Shown: positions 45,689 through 55,227, counted from the stretch's first letter. The stretch is DNA of 64,000 bases from Roseimicrobium gellanilyticum (GCF_003315205.1 NZ_QNRR01000012.1:62001-126000), one strand, 5' to 3'. Notes: generated by a model not told the origin, from the sequence alone. Program-made: numbers and translations.

Positions 45689-46003
45689 TTACTGGCCTGA
45701 AGCGGCCGCTCCAAAGATCTCGTTCCTGGCTTCGAGCTTGACCACGAACTACTCGCGTGCGGAATCCAAAGCGCCGTCCGCATACAACTGGTAGGGCAGC
45801 GAACAGGAGGGCCGCACTCCCGGTTCCTGTCTTGGCAGCCACGGAGATTCGTCCGGCCGGTTTTTGCATTGCTCATTCTCCTCAGGAGTCAAAACCTTGA
45901 AGTTGGCAGGAGCTTCTTTGAACCTGGCGCGATGGGCAACCAGGAATGCCAAACCTCCCCGCATGTTCCCGAGGCGGCTTACAACCATGTTGGCTGTGCG
46001 CAC
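45689..46003 (-). pseudogene. Remnant of a phosphocholine-type phospholipase C C-terminus
   Basis: The minus-strand frame reads AHRARFKEAPANFKVLTPEE, then PWLPRQEPGVRPSCSLPYQLYADG, a TAG stop, then FVVKLEARNEIFGAAASGQ and TAA. The QEPGxRPSxxLPYxL and VKLEA..IFGAxAxG pieces resemble, from memory, the C-terminal region of bacterial phospholipase C. The internal stop, the missing upstream body and the abrupt ending mark it as decayed. It stops exactly where the GntR operator/leader segment begins (46010). Confidence 0.45.
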
Positions 46004-46009
46004 CGAAAA

Positions 46010-46050
46010 GTGTCGACACTATTAGTAACATTGGACAATAGTGTTGACAC
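46010..46050 (+). promoter_or_regulatory. Paired GntR-type operator before the first DUF1549 gene
   Basis: A perfect palindrome GTGTCGACAC (46010-46019) and a near copy GTGTTGACAC (46041-46050) are 31 bases apart centre to centre. The same pair with the same spacing occurs before the GntR gene (51190-51230). A TTGACA hexamer overlaps the second site, so binding would block a promoter. Confidence 0.75.
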
Positions 46051-46134
46051 TTTGCGCGTCTTACTCCACCGCTGTCACAACCCTTTTGCTCCACGATGCC
46101 TCAGAGGTCCTCCCCAACCCGCCGCAATCCAGCC
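46041..46134 (+). repeat. Leader repeat, copy A
   Basis: By hand count this segment differs from 51221-51314 at 18 of 94 positions with no indel, and spans the second operator half, leader and first 13 codons of the downstream gene. Confidence 0.8.
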
Positions 46135-49100
46135 AACGTTCTGCGTTGGCTCGGCCTGGCTGTGTTAGCGTTCGCTTCGGTGCGAACTGCTTGTTCCGCA
46201 GAAGCGGAGTTGGTGGGGACTCGGTGGAATTTCGATGGGCAGGAGGTTTCCGGGACGTGGCAGGGAAAAGGAGTTTGCGTAGTTCCGGGACCGCACGGGC
46301 CAAGTTATCCAAAATTTCCGACGACCAATCAGGCTATGGAATTGGCGGGGAAGGATGCGGCGCTGCTGGTGCCGGATGCGCCAGGGCTGAGGTTCAAGAA
46401 GGGAGACGCGATCACCCTTGAGGCATGGGTGAAGGTGCGGTCGATTCGTGAAGGTCAGATGATCTATCTCGTAGGCAAGGGGCGCAATGGATCGAAGGAA
46501 TTTGGCGACAACAACCAAAACTACGCACTGCGGCTGAAGGGGGTGAACGGTCGGGGGGCAATCGGTTTTCTATTCACGGCGGGAGCGACGGATGGACAGC
46601 CACTGAGCTGGCACCGCTGGTGGAGTACGGATGGCTTCCAGATCGACACAGGCTGGCACCATGTCGCACTGACCTATGTCTTTGGCCAAAGGGATAGCCT
46701 GCGCGGTTACATCGATGGCGCATTGGTGAAGGGCACGTGGGATCTCGGCGGCGCGACGGATCGCGGGCCAGTGAGCGATGGTGATCTGACTGTTATCGGC
46801 ACCGGCTACTCACGGGGTCCGGCGGAAACTTTGGATGGCTGGCTCGACGAAGTCGCCATTCATCGCACGGCGCTATCAGCCGCAACGCTGAAAACGCATT
46901 TCGCAGTGGCGCCGGCTCCAGCGCCGGAGATCGACCGCAGCAAGCTGCCTGCAGAGCGCGTGCGTGTGGAACTGTGTGAAAAGGGAGTGCCGGAAAATGC
47001 CATGTGGCCTGTGGAAACTCCGACAGCGACGGAGTCGTATCTCGAGGAGGTCTTCGGCTTTTCCGAATTACCGCAGCGTTATGTCGCGACTGGTGTGCGC
47101 GGTGATCGCTCCGTGGCCTTCCTGCTGAGGGCTTCAGCACTGGTGCGGCTGCCAAAGGGAACCAATCGCCTGCTACTACGCGGGCGCGGCGCTTCGAGGT
47201 TGTTCATCGATGGGCAGCCAGTGTTGCAGACACCTTTCCCGACACGGGGAAAAGGTGGTTTCGCGCTGCTCACGGAGCAGAGTCAGTATTTGGATCTCGG
47301 CCCCGATTTTCGCTTCGCGCCTCCGGGCAATCGGGAAGCGACGGGGACTTTCGTCGGAGATGGTGAGGAGCATCTGGTGGTCCTGGAGACAGTCGTTGGA
47401 GGAGGCACCCAGGCGCGCCGCTATCGGCCCGAGTTAGGTGAGACCGTGGTTGCGATTTCTCCTGAAGGTTCTACCGCCTGGTCGCTGCTCTCGCCCGGCA
47501 ATCGCCAGGTGCCATACACGGACGCTGGCTGGACGACTTACGCTGCGGAACGGAGCGCGCACTTTGCGCAGGTGAATGCGGAAGCCCGTGCCGCGTGCCG
47601 TCAAGAGGGCTCAGCCTACTGGAGCACCCGGCGCAAGGCAGCTGCGCAGTGGCTGGCCTCAACACCCGAAGTGCCCATACCGGAGCTGCCCTCTGGTTTT
47701 CCTGCCAATAACGCCATCGACCACTTCCTCGCGGCACGCATCGCCGACATCGCGCAGGATCACTCGGCGACGCCGAAGGATGGTGTGGATTTTTACCGCG
47801 ACGTGCAGCCCATCCTCGAAGCGAAATGCTACGGCTGTCATCAAGGCGGCAAGGTGAAGAGCGGGCTGCGGCTCGATACTCGCGAGGCAGCGCTCCAGGG
47901 CGGAGAATCCGACGGGGCCGCAATTGTCCCTGGCAAGCCGGCAGAGAGTTCGCTCTTCCTCCGCACGACCGCAGACCCGGATGAAATCATGCCGCCCAAG
48001 GGCAAAGGCGAACCGCTCAATCGCGCAGAGCTGTCCACCCTCGAACGCTGGATCGCTGAGGGCGCGCATTGGCCGGACCTGCGCGTCTCGACGTTGAAGA
48101 TGACACCTCTCACAGACGACCTCACCTTTCTCAGGCGCGTGACGCTCGACACGGTGGGCGTGGTGCCGGGTGAGGAGGAGATTCGCGCATTCCTTGCAGA
48201 CTCGTCGACAGACCGGCGCGCCAAAGTGATCGAACGCCTGCTCGCGGACCCGCGCTGGGCGGATCGCTGGATGGGTTACTGGCAGGATGTGCTCGCGGAG
48301 AATCCGAACATTCTCAATCCCACGCTGAACAACACGGGCCCGTTCCGCTGGTGGATCTATGAGTCGCTACGCGACGACAAGCCGATGGATCTTTTCGTGA
48401 CCGAGCTGATCCGCATGCAAGGCAGCGTGCTCTTTGGCGGACCCGCAGGCTTCGGTATCGCCGCGCAAAATGATGTGCCGATGGCGCAAAAGGCGATGAT
48501 CGTCAGCAGTGCCTTTCTCGGTGTGGAGATGAAGTGCGCGCGTTGCCACGATTCACCAGCGAACCTCAGCCGGCAGCAGGACCTTTTCGAGATGGCAGCG
48601 ATGCTGGCGAAGAAGCCGATCAAGCTGCCCGCGACGAGCAGTGTGCCGCTGGATCGCATTCACCAGGGCGGGCGAAAGCCGCTCATCGAGATCACGCTCG
48701 CTCCCGGCAGCATCGTGGAGCCGAAGTGGCCGCTTGGACAGTTCAGCTCCGAAGCCACGGTGGCCACACTGACGCCTCCATCCGGAGATTCGCGTGAGCG
48801 GCTCGCCACACTGATCACGGCACCTCAGAATACGCGCTTCGCGCAGGTGATCGTGAATCGTTTCTGGCAGCAGCTCATGGGACGCGGGCTGGTAGAACCC
48901 GTGGAGGATTGGGAGAAAGGGCAGCCTTCGCATCCCGAGCTGCTCGCGTGGCTGGGCCGGGAGTTTGTGCGTTCCGGCTATAGCGCCCGGGCCATTCAGC
49001 GGCTCATCCTCAATTCGCATGCCTACCAGCGCCAGGTGGATGCCGCGCTTCCTGCGCAGGAGCCGCTCTTCGTCTCGCCTGCGCCACGTCGACTGGCTGC

Positions 49101-49815
49101 GGAACAGATTGTCGATGCGCTCTTCGCCGCCTCAGGCAAACCCTTTGCGCTGGAGGAAATGAGCCTCGACCTCGATGGCGACCGCAGCTCTGCGGAATCA
49201 ATTGTGCTCGGCCAGCCACGCCGGGCCTGGATGCTCGCATCCACTTCCAACGAACGCGACCGCCCAAGTCTCATGCTGCCGCGCATCCAGGCTGTGGCAG
49301 ATGTCATGGAAGCCTTTGGCTGGCGCGGTACACGGGTGGACCCTGTGAGCCGCCGAGAGACATCGCCGAATGTGCTTCAGCCCGCTATCCTCTCGAATGG
49401 GATCGTCGGTGGTTGGCTTACCCGGCTCAGTGATGATCATGCACTGGTGCAGGTGGTCCTGGAAGATCAGCCTGTCGAAGCACTCGTGGACCGGCTATTT
49501 CTTCGGTTGCTCACCCGCGCTCCCTCGGCGGCAGAGCGCGAGCTCTACGTCTCGCTGCTCAGCCAGGGGTACAATGAGCGCGCAATCCCCGTGGAGAAGC
49601 TTCCTGCGCTCAAGGCTGCTCCCCGCGAGCGACCGAGATATATCAGTTGGTCCAATCACGTGGATCCTGCGGCCAATGTCCTGCGCGAGGAGCAAGCTGA
49701 ACGGGCGCGGCATGGCGACACACCTACGGCCCGGCTGGATGCCGACTGGCGTGAACGTTTCGAGGATGTGCTGTGGGCGCTGATCAATGCGCCCACCTGG
49801 GTCACCGCTCCCTAG
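46096..49815 (+). CDS. DUF1549/DUF1553 cytochrome-type protein with LamG domain
   Basis: This 1239-residue secreted protein has a signal peptide after an unusual basic start (MPQRSSPTRRN), a LamG-like domain near 60-275 and a planctomycete-type cytochrome segment with CYGCHQGG near residue 577. DUF1549 follows at about 680-840, including a second CARCHD near 814, and DUF1553 to about 1200. Such proteins have haem c-binding motifs and are linked to polysaccharide or sulfated-sugar use in Planctomycetes and Verrucomicrobia; the reaction is unknown. The first 11 residues match those of the GntR regulator, because the leader region is duplicated. The DUF1501 gene follows after 35 nt. Confidence 0.9.
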   Translation: MPQRSSPTRRNPANVLRWLGLAVLAFASVRTACSAEAELVGTRWNFDGQEVSGTWQGKGVCVVPGPHGPSYPKFPTTNQAMELAGKDAALLVPDAPGLRFKKGDAITLEAWVKVRSIREGQMIYLVGKGRNGSKEFGDNNQNYALRLKGVNGRGAIGFLFTAGATDGQPLSWHRWWSTDGFQIDTGWHHVALTYVFGQRDSLRGYIDGALVKGTWDLGGATDRGPVSDGDLTVIGTGYSRGPAETLDGWLDEVAIHRTALSAATLKTHFAVAPAPAPEIDRSKLPAERVRVELCEKGVPENAMWPVETPTATESYLEEVFGFSELPQRYVATGVRGDRSVAFLLRASALVRLPKGTNRLLLRGRGASRLFIDGQPVLQTPFPTRGKGGFALLTEQSQYLDLGPDFRFAPPGNREATGTFVGDGEEHLVVLETVVGGGTQARRYRPELGETVVAISPEGSTAWSLLSPGNRQVPYTDAGWTTYAAERSAHFAQVNAEARAACRQEGSAYWSTRRKAAAQWLASTPEVPIPELPSGFPANNAIDHFLAARIADIAQDHSATPKDGVDFYRDVQPILEAKCYGCHQGGKVKSGLRLDTREAALQGGESDGAAIVPGKPAESSLFLRTTADPDEIMPPKGKGEPLNRAELSTLERWIAEGAHWPDLRVSTLKMTPLTDDLTFLRRVTLDTVGVVPGEEEIRAFLADSSTDRRAKVIERLLADPRWADRWMGYWQDVLAENPNILNPTLNNTGPFRWWIYESLRDDKPMDLFVTELIRMQGSVLFGGPAGFGIAAQNDVPMAQKAMIVSSAFLGVEMKCARCHDSPANLSRQQDLFEMAAMLAKKPIKLPATSSVPLDRIHQGGRKPLIEITLAPGSIVEPKWPLGQFSSEATVATLTPPSGDSRERLATLITAPQNTRFAQVIVNRFWQQLMGRGLVEPVEDWEKGQPSHPELLAWLGREFVRSGYSARAIQRLILNSHAYQRQVDAALPAQEPLFVSPAPRRLAAEQIVDALFAASGKPFALEEMSLDLDGDRSSAESIVLGQPRRAWMLASTSNERDRPSLMLPRIQAVADVMEAFGWRGTRVDPVSRRETSPNVLQPAILSNGIVGGWLTRLSDDHALVQVVLEDQPVEALVDRLFLRLLTRAPSAAERELYVSLLSQGYNERAIPVEKLPALKAAPRERPRYISWSNHVDPAANVLREEQAERARHGDTPTARLDADWRERFEDVLWALINAPTWVTAP

Positions 49816-49850
49816 CGCCACTTACACCTCCGCCACTGCCGAATTCGCCC

Positions 49851-51152
49851 ATGCGCACTTCCTCCGCTCTTCAGCACACTCGCCGCTCTTTCCTTCGGCG
49901 TACCGCCGCTCTCGCTGCCGCGCCGCTCTTCCCGCACGTGACGAGCGCTGCTGAGCCTGCACCGCTGCCCTTGGGCAAGGCTGAGCATTGCATCTTCATC
50001 TGGCTCGGGGGCGGCATGTCGCAGATCGACACCTTCGACCCCAAGCGTCGCGGCAATCCCAAGGCCTCTCCACGAATCGCAGGCTCGGACTATGCGGCCA
50101 TCGACACCGCGGTGCCAGGTGCGCAATTTACCGAGCATCTGCCCAAGCTCGCACGACTCGCCGAGCGGATGACCGTATTGCGCTCGGTGCATCATCATGT
50201 TGTGGACGAGCACGCGTTTGCCACCAATCTCGTCCACACTGGACGCATGATCAGCGGCAGCACCCTCTATCCAGCCATCGGCTCCGTGGTCGCGCAGCAG
50301 CGTGGCGCCATTGATCCCAGCGTACCTGCCTACATGCTCATGGGCCTGCCGAATCCCAGCCGCGGGCCGGGATTCCTCGGTGCGCGCCACGGCTATGTCT
50401 ATCTCCTCGATACGGAATCCGGGCCATCGGGATTTGCGCGCCCTGAGTGGGTGAACCTGGATCGCGCAGCTCGGCGTCAGGCCTTGCTGAAACCGCTGCT
50501 GGAGCAGGCGCCCGCAGGCACCATGGCGGGAGAGTACGAGCAGGCCCAACGCGAAGCCTTGCGGCTCGCCGGGCCGGGCTTCATGCGGCACTTCAAGCTC
50601 GCCGAGGAGCCTTCGGCACTGCGAGAGCAATACGGTGGAGAGTTCGGTCAGCGCTGCCTGCTCGCCCGGCGGCTCGTTCAGGCCGGGGTGCGCTTCATCG
50701 AGGTCTCGCATAATTTGAACTTCATCAACGGCACCGGCTGGGACACCCACAATGAGGGCCAGATCAACCAGCACACGCTCATCCGTGATCTGGACACAGC
50801 GGTCTCGGCACTGCTTGTCGATCTGGAGGAGAAAAAGCTGCTCGATCGTACGCTCGTCGTCATCGCCACCGAGTTCGGACGTCCGGCCGAGTTCGATGGG
50901 CGCGGGGGGCGTGGCCACCAGGGCACGGCCTTCAGCATGGTGCTTGCTGGCGGAGGCCTGCGGCACCGCGGCGTGTATGGCGTGACCGATGAACTTGCGA
51001 AGCAGATTGTGGAAAACCCGGTGTCGATTCCGGATTTTCACGCCACCATTCACGTCGCGCTGGGCATCGATCCGCGGCGCTCGCTGATGGATGGCTCACG
51101 CCCGATCCCAATCACCGAGGAAGGTCGGCCAATTGCGGCACTCTTTGCCTGA
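49851..51152 (+). CDS. DUF1501 Tat-exported protein (first copy)
   Basis: The 433-residue protein starts at ATG 49851, so that a twin-arginine leader (HTRRSFLRRTAALAAAPLF) begins the protein. It belongs to DUF1501 (HCIFIWLGGGMSQIDTFDP and FGQRCLLARRLVQAGVRF are typical), an alkaline phosphatase-like fold. It lies 35 nt after its DUF1549/1553 partner, the standard pair. Export through Tat suggests a folded or metal-containing protein in the periplasm. Confidence 0.88.
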   Translation: MRTSSALQHTRRSFLRRTAALAAAPLFPHVTSAAEPAPLPLGKAEHCIFIWLGGGMSQIDTFDPKRRGNPKASPRIAGSDYAAIDTAVPGAQFTEHLPKLARLAERMTVLRSVHHHVVDEHAFATNLVHTGRMISGSTLYPAIGSVVAQQRGAIDPSVPAYMLMGLPNPSRGPGFLGARHGYVYLLDTESGPSGFARPEWVNLDRAARRQALLKPLLEQAPAGTMAGEYEQAQREALRLAGPGFMRHFKLAEEPSALREQYGGEFGQRCLLARRLVQAGVRFIEVSHNLNFINGTGWDTHNEGQINQHTLIRDLDTAVSALLVDLEEKKLLDRTLVVIATEFGRPAEFDGRGGRGHQGTAFSMVLAGGGLRHRGVYGVTDELAKQIVENPVSIPDFHATIHVALGIDPRRSLMDGSRPIPITEEGRPIAALFA

Positions 51153-51189
51153 TGGGCTGAATTTCAGCGTGCCTCCAGCGCACAAAATT

Positions 51190-51230
51190 GTGTCGACACT
51201 ATGGGCTCACTTACACTAAAGTGTTGACAC
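51190..51230 (+). promoter_or_regulatory. Paired GntR-type operator before the GntR gene
   Basis: GTGTCGACAC at 51190-51199 and GTGTTGACAC at 51221-51230 have the same 31-base geometry as 46010-46050. The position implies autoregulation by the GntR protein encoded from 51276. Confidence 0.75.
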
Positions 51231-51314
51231 TTTTCACCCACTACTCCACCACTGCAGCAACCCTTTTGATCGACCATGCCTCAAAGGTCTTCCCCACCCC
51301 GCCGTAATCTAGCC
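51221..51314 (+). repeat. Leader repeat, copy B
   Basis: Counterpart of 46041-46134. It covers the operator half, leader and codons 1-13 of the GntR gene. The GntR gene's residues LAAEILSRLR that follow are native to the family. Confidence 0.8.
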
Positions 51315-52058
51315 GCTGAGATCCTCTCCCGCCTCCGAGCCGACATCATCTCCGGTGCTTGCAAGCCTGGAGAGGCACTCGCCGAGCCGGTGCTGGCGCG
51401 ACGTTTCGGCGTGAGCCGCGGGCCGGTGCGTGAGGCAATGATCGAATTGGAGCGCGCGGGTTTGGTGCAGTTTGAACCCACGGGCCGGACGCGCGTCCGC
51501 ACAATGGAGGAAAAGGACATCGCAGAGATCATCGAAGCGCGTGTGGCGCTGGAGTCGATGGGTGCGCGGCTGGCAGCGATCCGCTGGAGCGGCGAACACT
51601 CACGCTGGATTGAGAAAAACCTCATTGCGCAGGAGAAGGCAGCGGGCATCACGGAATTCCGAAAACTGGATGTGGCGATGCATGAGTACATCATGCAGTG
51701 CAGCGGCAATGAACGGCTGGCGGCGCTCTGGCAGAACATCCGCTGGCAATTCGAGATGGCGCTGGCCTCAGTCGACCGCTTGCAAGGGAAGCAGGCGTCA
51801 GAACTGCACCGCTTCGCCATCGAAGGGCATCGCAAGGTACTGGCCGCACTGGCCGCGCGTGAGCCCGGGATCGCGGCGAGCGCCATGGCCTGGCACATCA
51901 CGAGCACACTGGAGTGGACCGTACCCGGCACGGTGGACAACCTCTACCAGTTCCCGGCCTTCACCGGCGCGACGGAGCCGCGAGACTGGCGCAAGTCCAG
52001 TGAGGGAGCGTCCGGGGTACGCACTCGCGCGGGCTCGAAGGGGAAAAATCTGCGCTGA
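51276..52058 (+). CDS. GntR-family regulator with FCD domain (FadR-type)
   Basis: The 260-residue protein has an N-terminal winged helix (about 12-75; LARRFGVSRGPVREAMIELERAG) and a C-terminal all-helical FCD domain (about 90-220). Regulators of this type respond to small organic acids such as sugar acids. The paired operator lies 46-86 nt before its start. It lies in the middle of the island, 25 nt before the second DUF1549 gene, and probably represses both transcription units until its ligand appears. Confidence 0.93.
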   Translation: MPQRSSPPRRNLAAEILSRLRADIISGACKPGEALAEPVLARRFGVSRGPVREAMIELERAGLVQFEPTGRTRVRTMEEKDIAEIIEARVALESMGARLAAIRWSGEHSRWIEKNLIAQEKAAGITEFRKLDVAMHEYIMQCSGNERLAALWQNIRWQFEMALASVDRLQGKQASELHRFAIEGHRKVLAALAAREPGIAASAMAWHITSTLEWTVPGTVDNLYQFPAFTGATEPRDWRKSSEGASGVRTRAGSKGKNLR

Positions 52059-52083
52059 AACGGGAGCAGCATCCTCGCAAAAA

Positions 52084-55000
52084 ATGAACAGGTTGCGTCT
52101 CCCCGCTCTCCTTCTCCCGCTGGCTTGCGCGGCCCTGCCGGCGTTGGCGGCCGATGATGCATCGCGAGCTGCAGTGGCCTTCTTTGAAAAGGAAGTGCGG
52201 CCTATTCTGGTGAACCGGTGCTTCGACTGCCATAGCGAGAAGAAGCAAAAAGGTGGCCTGCGTGTGGATCACCTCGACTACCTCAAGGTGGGTGGTGACA
52301 CCGGTCCGGCGCTGGTGCCAGGTGCCCCGGAAAAATCTGCGCTGATCGAGGCAATACGCTATACGAGCGAAGACTTCCAGATGCCGCCAAAGAACAAAGG
52401 CGGAAAGATGCCCGAGGCGGAAGTCGCCATCCTCGAAAAGTGGATCCTGATGGGCGCGCCGTGGCCCAATGACGGCGCGAAGCAGATCGCGGCGCCTGTG
52501 GGCGGATTCACTGAGGAGCAACGCGGCTACTGGGCCTTCCAGCCGCTGGCCGTGGTTTCACCACCATCGGTGGACGGGAGCTGGGCGCGCAATGACATTG
52601 ACCGGTTCATTGCGGAAAAGCTGGCCGCGCAGGGACTCACGCCAGCTCCGGAAGCGGACCGGCGCGAATTGGTGCGCCGTGTGTATTTCGATCTCCACGG
52701 CCTGCCGCCAACGCAAAGGCAGATCACCGATTTTGTGAATGACCAACAGCCGCGGGCGTACGAAAAGCTCATCGACGAAATGCTCGCCAGCCCGCGCTAT
52801 GGCGAACGCTGGGGTCAGCACTGGCTCGACCTCGTGCGCTACGCGGAGAGCGATGGCTACAATCAGGATGCTTATCGTCCCGCCGCCTGGCCATATCGCG
52901 ATTACGTCATCCGTTCGCTGAACGAGGACAAGCCTTATGATCAGTTTGTCCGTGAGCAGCTCGCAGGCGATGAGATGGCGCCGGACGATCCAGACGTGCT
53001 CATCGCCACCGCCTTCCTCCGGCACCCGGTGTATGAATACAACCTGCGCGATATACGCGGCCAGTGGGATCTCATTCTCACTGACCTCACGGATACTACA
53101 GGTGAGCTCTTCCTTGGACTGAGCATGGGCTGCGCGCGCTGCCACAACCACAAGTTCGATCCCATCCTGCAAAAGGACTACTACCGCCTGCGCGCCTTCT
53201 TCGAGCCGGTGCATTGGCGCGATGACCTGAAGCTGGCAACGCCGACGGAGAAGCATGAGTTTGCGAAAAGGCAAGCCGCCTGGGAAGAGGCCACAACGGC
53301 GATCCGCACGCGGATCGAAGCGCTGACGAAAACCGCCATCGATATACGAGTGGAGCGCTGGCGCGCCAGTTTCTCCGAGGATCTGCAGGCGATGACCCGC
53401 AAACCTGCCGGACAGCGTGACGCGCTGGAGAAGCAACTCGCCGGGCTTTGCGAGCGCCAGTTGACCTACGCACGCGGCGAATTCAATCCGGCAAAGGACC
53501 TCACGTCCGACGAGGCCAAATCGGAATACAAGGTGCTGCAGGAGGAACTGAAGAAACTCGATCACCTCCGACCAAAAGCATTGCCGGAGGCATTCGTGGC
53601 CACGGATGCCGATGCTGTCGCACCAGTCACACGACTGCAGACACGCCAGGGAGAACAGATAATCGAACCGGGATTCGTCAACATCGTGGATCCAAAAGCG
53701 CCCCAGATCATCCCGACGGCGACCTCCACCGGACGTCGCAAAGCGCTCGCAGATTGGATCACGCGCCCGGACAATCCGCTCTCAACGCGCGTGATTGTGA
53801 ATCGTGTGTGGCAGTATCATTTCGGACGCGGCATCGTCGCCACAGCGAGCGATTTTGGCAAGCTGGGCGAGCTGCCGACGCATCCGGAACTGCTCGATGC
53901 ACTCACGCGACAGTTCATCGCGGGCGGCTGGCGCTTCAAGGCACTGCACCGTGAAATTCTGCTTTCGGCCACCTATCGCCAGACAGCGCGGCGCGAGCCT
54001 GACGAGGCGGCTGTGAAGGTCGATCCTTTGAATCGTTTTCTCTGGCGCTTCCCACCACGTCGCCTCGATGCGGAAGAGGTGCGTGACGCACTGCTGGCGG
54101 TGAGCGGCGAAATCGATCTGACTGCCGGTGGTCCTGCCGCAGATGGGAATGGCACGCGACGCTCGATTTACACCCGCAAAAAACGCAACAGCCCGAATGA
54201 GCTGCTCCGTGCACTCGACATGCCGGCGGGGTTTGCCAGTGCCTCCGAACGTCAAAGCACCACCACACCGACACAGGCCCTGCAATTGCTCAATGGCGAG
54301 TGGGTGCTCGGCCGCGCGCGCAAGCTCGCCTCCCAAGTGCGAACTCCAGACGAAGCGTGGCTCGCGGTGCTGGGTCGCCCACCGACGGAGCGGGAACGCA
54401 CACAGGCGGAGGATTTTCTCAAAAAGCGGGCGGGCGCAACTCCCCTGGCGGACCTTGACCCCACCGCGAATGGACCAGCTGGAGGAGAATTCAGAATCAA
54501 CAGCGCGCGCGAACGATTGGTGGTGACAACCAGCGAAAAGGAAGGCGATGAATTCACCGTCGAGGCCATCACGCGTCTCGACACGATCGACTCAAACGCC
54601 GAGCCACGCACGCTGGTCGCCCATTGGAATGGTGGCAAGGACAGCCAGGAATCCTTTGGCTGGAGCATCAACGTCACCGGCACCAAATCGCGCTACCAGC
54701 CACGCAACATCCTGGTGCAAGTAGTCGGCGAGGATGACAATGCAAACCTCGGCTATCAGGTGCTGGTTTCGAACCTGCGGCTTGAACTCGGCCGCCGCTA
54801 TTACCTCGCCGTCCGGTTTGCCCCCGCGCGTCGCACGCTTGAGTTTACGCTGCGTGATCTCGACACGCCCGGCGCCACTCTGCAATCTGCCACTGTGTCG
54901 ATGGAGAGCCTCGCGAAGCTCAGCGAGGGAGCTGCACCGGTGGTGCTCGGCGGCATGAGCAAGCGCCTGCCACCTCGGCAATGGGATGGCCAGATCGAGG

Positions 55001-55227
55001 CCCTCCGTATTGTCCCTGGCCGCCTCTCCGACGACCACCTCCAAGCCGACCCCGCCCAGTGGAAAACGGGCATCGTCCTCTGGCGCTCCACCGATCCACC
55101 GGGCGCGGCCTTCGCCTGGAGCGGTTCAGATGCGCCTTCTTCCGACGCCAACGACCCCGCCCGGCAAGCGATGAATGATCTCTGCCAAATGCTGCTGACC
55201 TCGAACGAGTTTTTCTACCTCCACTGA
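52084..55227 (+). CDS. DUF1549/DUF1553 cytochrome-type protein with LamG-like insert
   Basis: The 1047-residue protein starts at ATG 52084 with a signal peptide (MNRLRLPALLLPLACAALPA). A planctomycete-type cytochrome segment has CFDCHSEKK near residue 45. DUF1549 follows (about 170-370, with CARCHN near 349) and then DUF1553 (about 590-1045). Residues about 850-1010 contain a LamG-like stretch (LGRRYYLAVRFAP, QWDGQIEALRIVPG) inserted before the last DUF1553 segment (DLCQMLLTSNEFFY). The DUF1501 gene follows after 11 nt. Confidence 0.9.
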   Translation: MNRLRLPALLLPLACAALPALAADDASRAAVAFFEKEVRPILVNRCFDCHSEKKQKGGLRVDHLDYLKVGGDTGPALVPGAPEKSALIEAIRYTSEDFQMPPKNKGGKMPEAEVAILEKWILMGAPWPNDGAKQIAAPVGGFTEEQRGYWAFQPLAVVSPPSVDGSWARNDIDRFIAEKLAAQGLTPAPEADRRELVRRVYFDLHGLPPTQRQITDFVNDQQPRAYEKLIDEMLASPRYGERWGQHWLDLVRYAESDGYNQDAYRPAAWPYRDYVIRSLNEDKPYDQFVREQLAGDEMAPDDPDVLIATAFLRHPVYEYNLRDIRGQWDLILTDLTDTTGELFLGLSMGCARCHNHKFDPILQKDYYRLRAFFEPVHWRDDLKLATPTEKHEFAKRQAAWEEATTAIRTRIEALTKTAIDIRVERWRASFSEDLQAMTRKPAGQRDALEKQLAGLCERQLTYARGEFNPAKDLTSDEAKSEYKVLQEELKKLDHLRPKALPEAFVATDADAVAPVTRLQTRQGEQIIEPGFVNIVDPKAPQIIPTATSTGRRKALADWITRPDNPLSTRVIVNRVWQYHFGRGIVATASDFGKLGELPTHPELLDALTRQFIAGGWRFKALHREILLSATYRQTARREPDEAAVKVDPLNRFLWRFPPRRLDAEEVRDALLAVSGEIDLTAGGPAADGNGTRRSIYTRKKRNSPNELLRALDMPAGFASASERQSTTTPTQALQLLNGEWVLGRARKLASQVRTPDEAWLAVLGRPPTERERTQAEDFLKKRAGATPLADLDPTANGPAGGEFRINSARERLVVTTSEKEGDEFTVEAITRLDTIDSNAEPRTLVAHWNGGKDSQESFGWSINVTGTKSRYQPRNILVQVVGEDDNANLGYQVLVSNLRLELGRRYYLAVRFAPARRTLEFTLRDLDTPGATLQSATVSMESLAKLSEGAAPVVLGGMSKRLPPRQWDGQIEALRIVPGRLSDDHLQADPAQWKTGIVLWRSTDPPGAAFAWSGSDAPSSDANDPARQAMNDLCQMLLTSNEFFYLH

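Noticed and set aside
45438-45869. Short open frames on both strands in the region before the GntR island
   Set aside because: They overlap each other, lack ribosome sites and domains, and are better explained as background in a decayed stretch.
49812-51053. A 413-residue open frame on the minus strand
   Set aside because: It is antisense to the DUF1501 gene, with no signal, domain or ribosome site; the sense gene has a clear Tat leader and family signatures.
52558-53565. A 335-residue open frame on the minus strand
   Set aside because: It is opposite the second DUF1549 gene, which has intact CxxCH and domain motifs; no independent evidence for the antisense frame.
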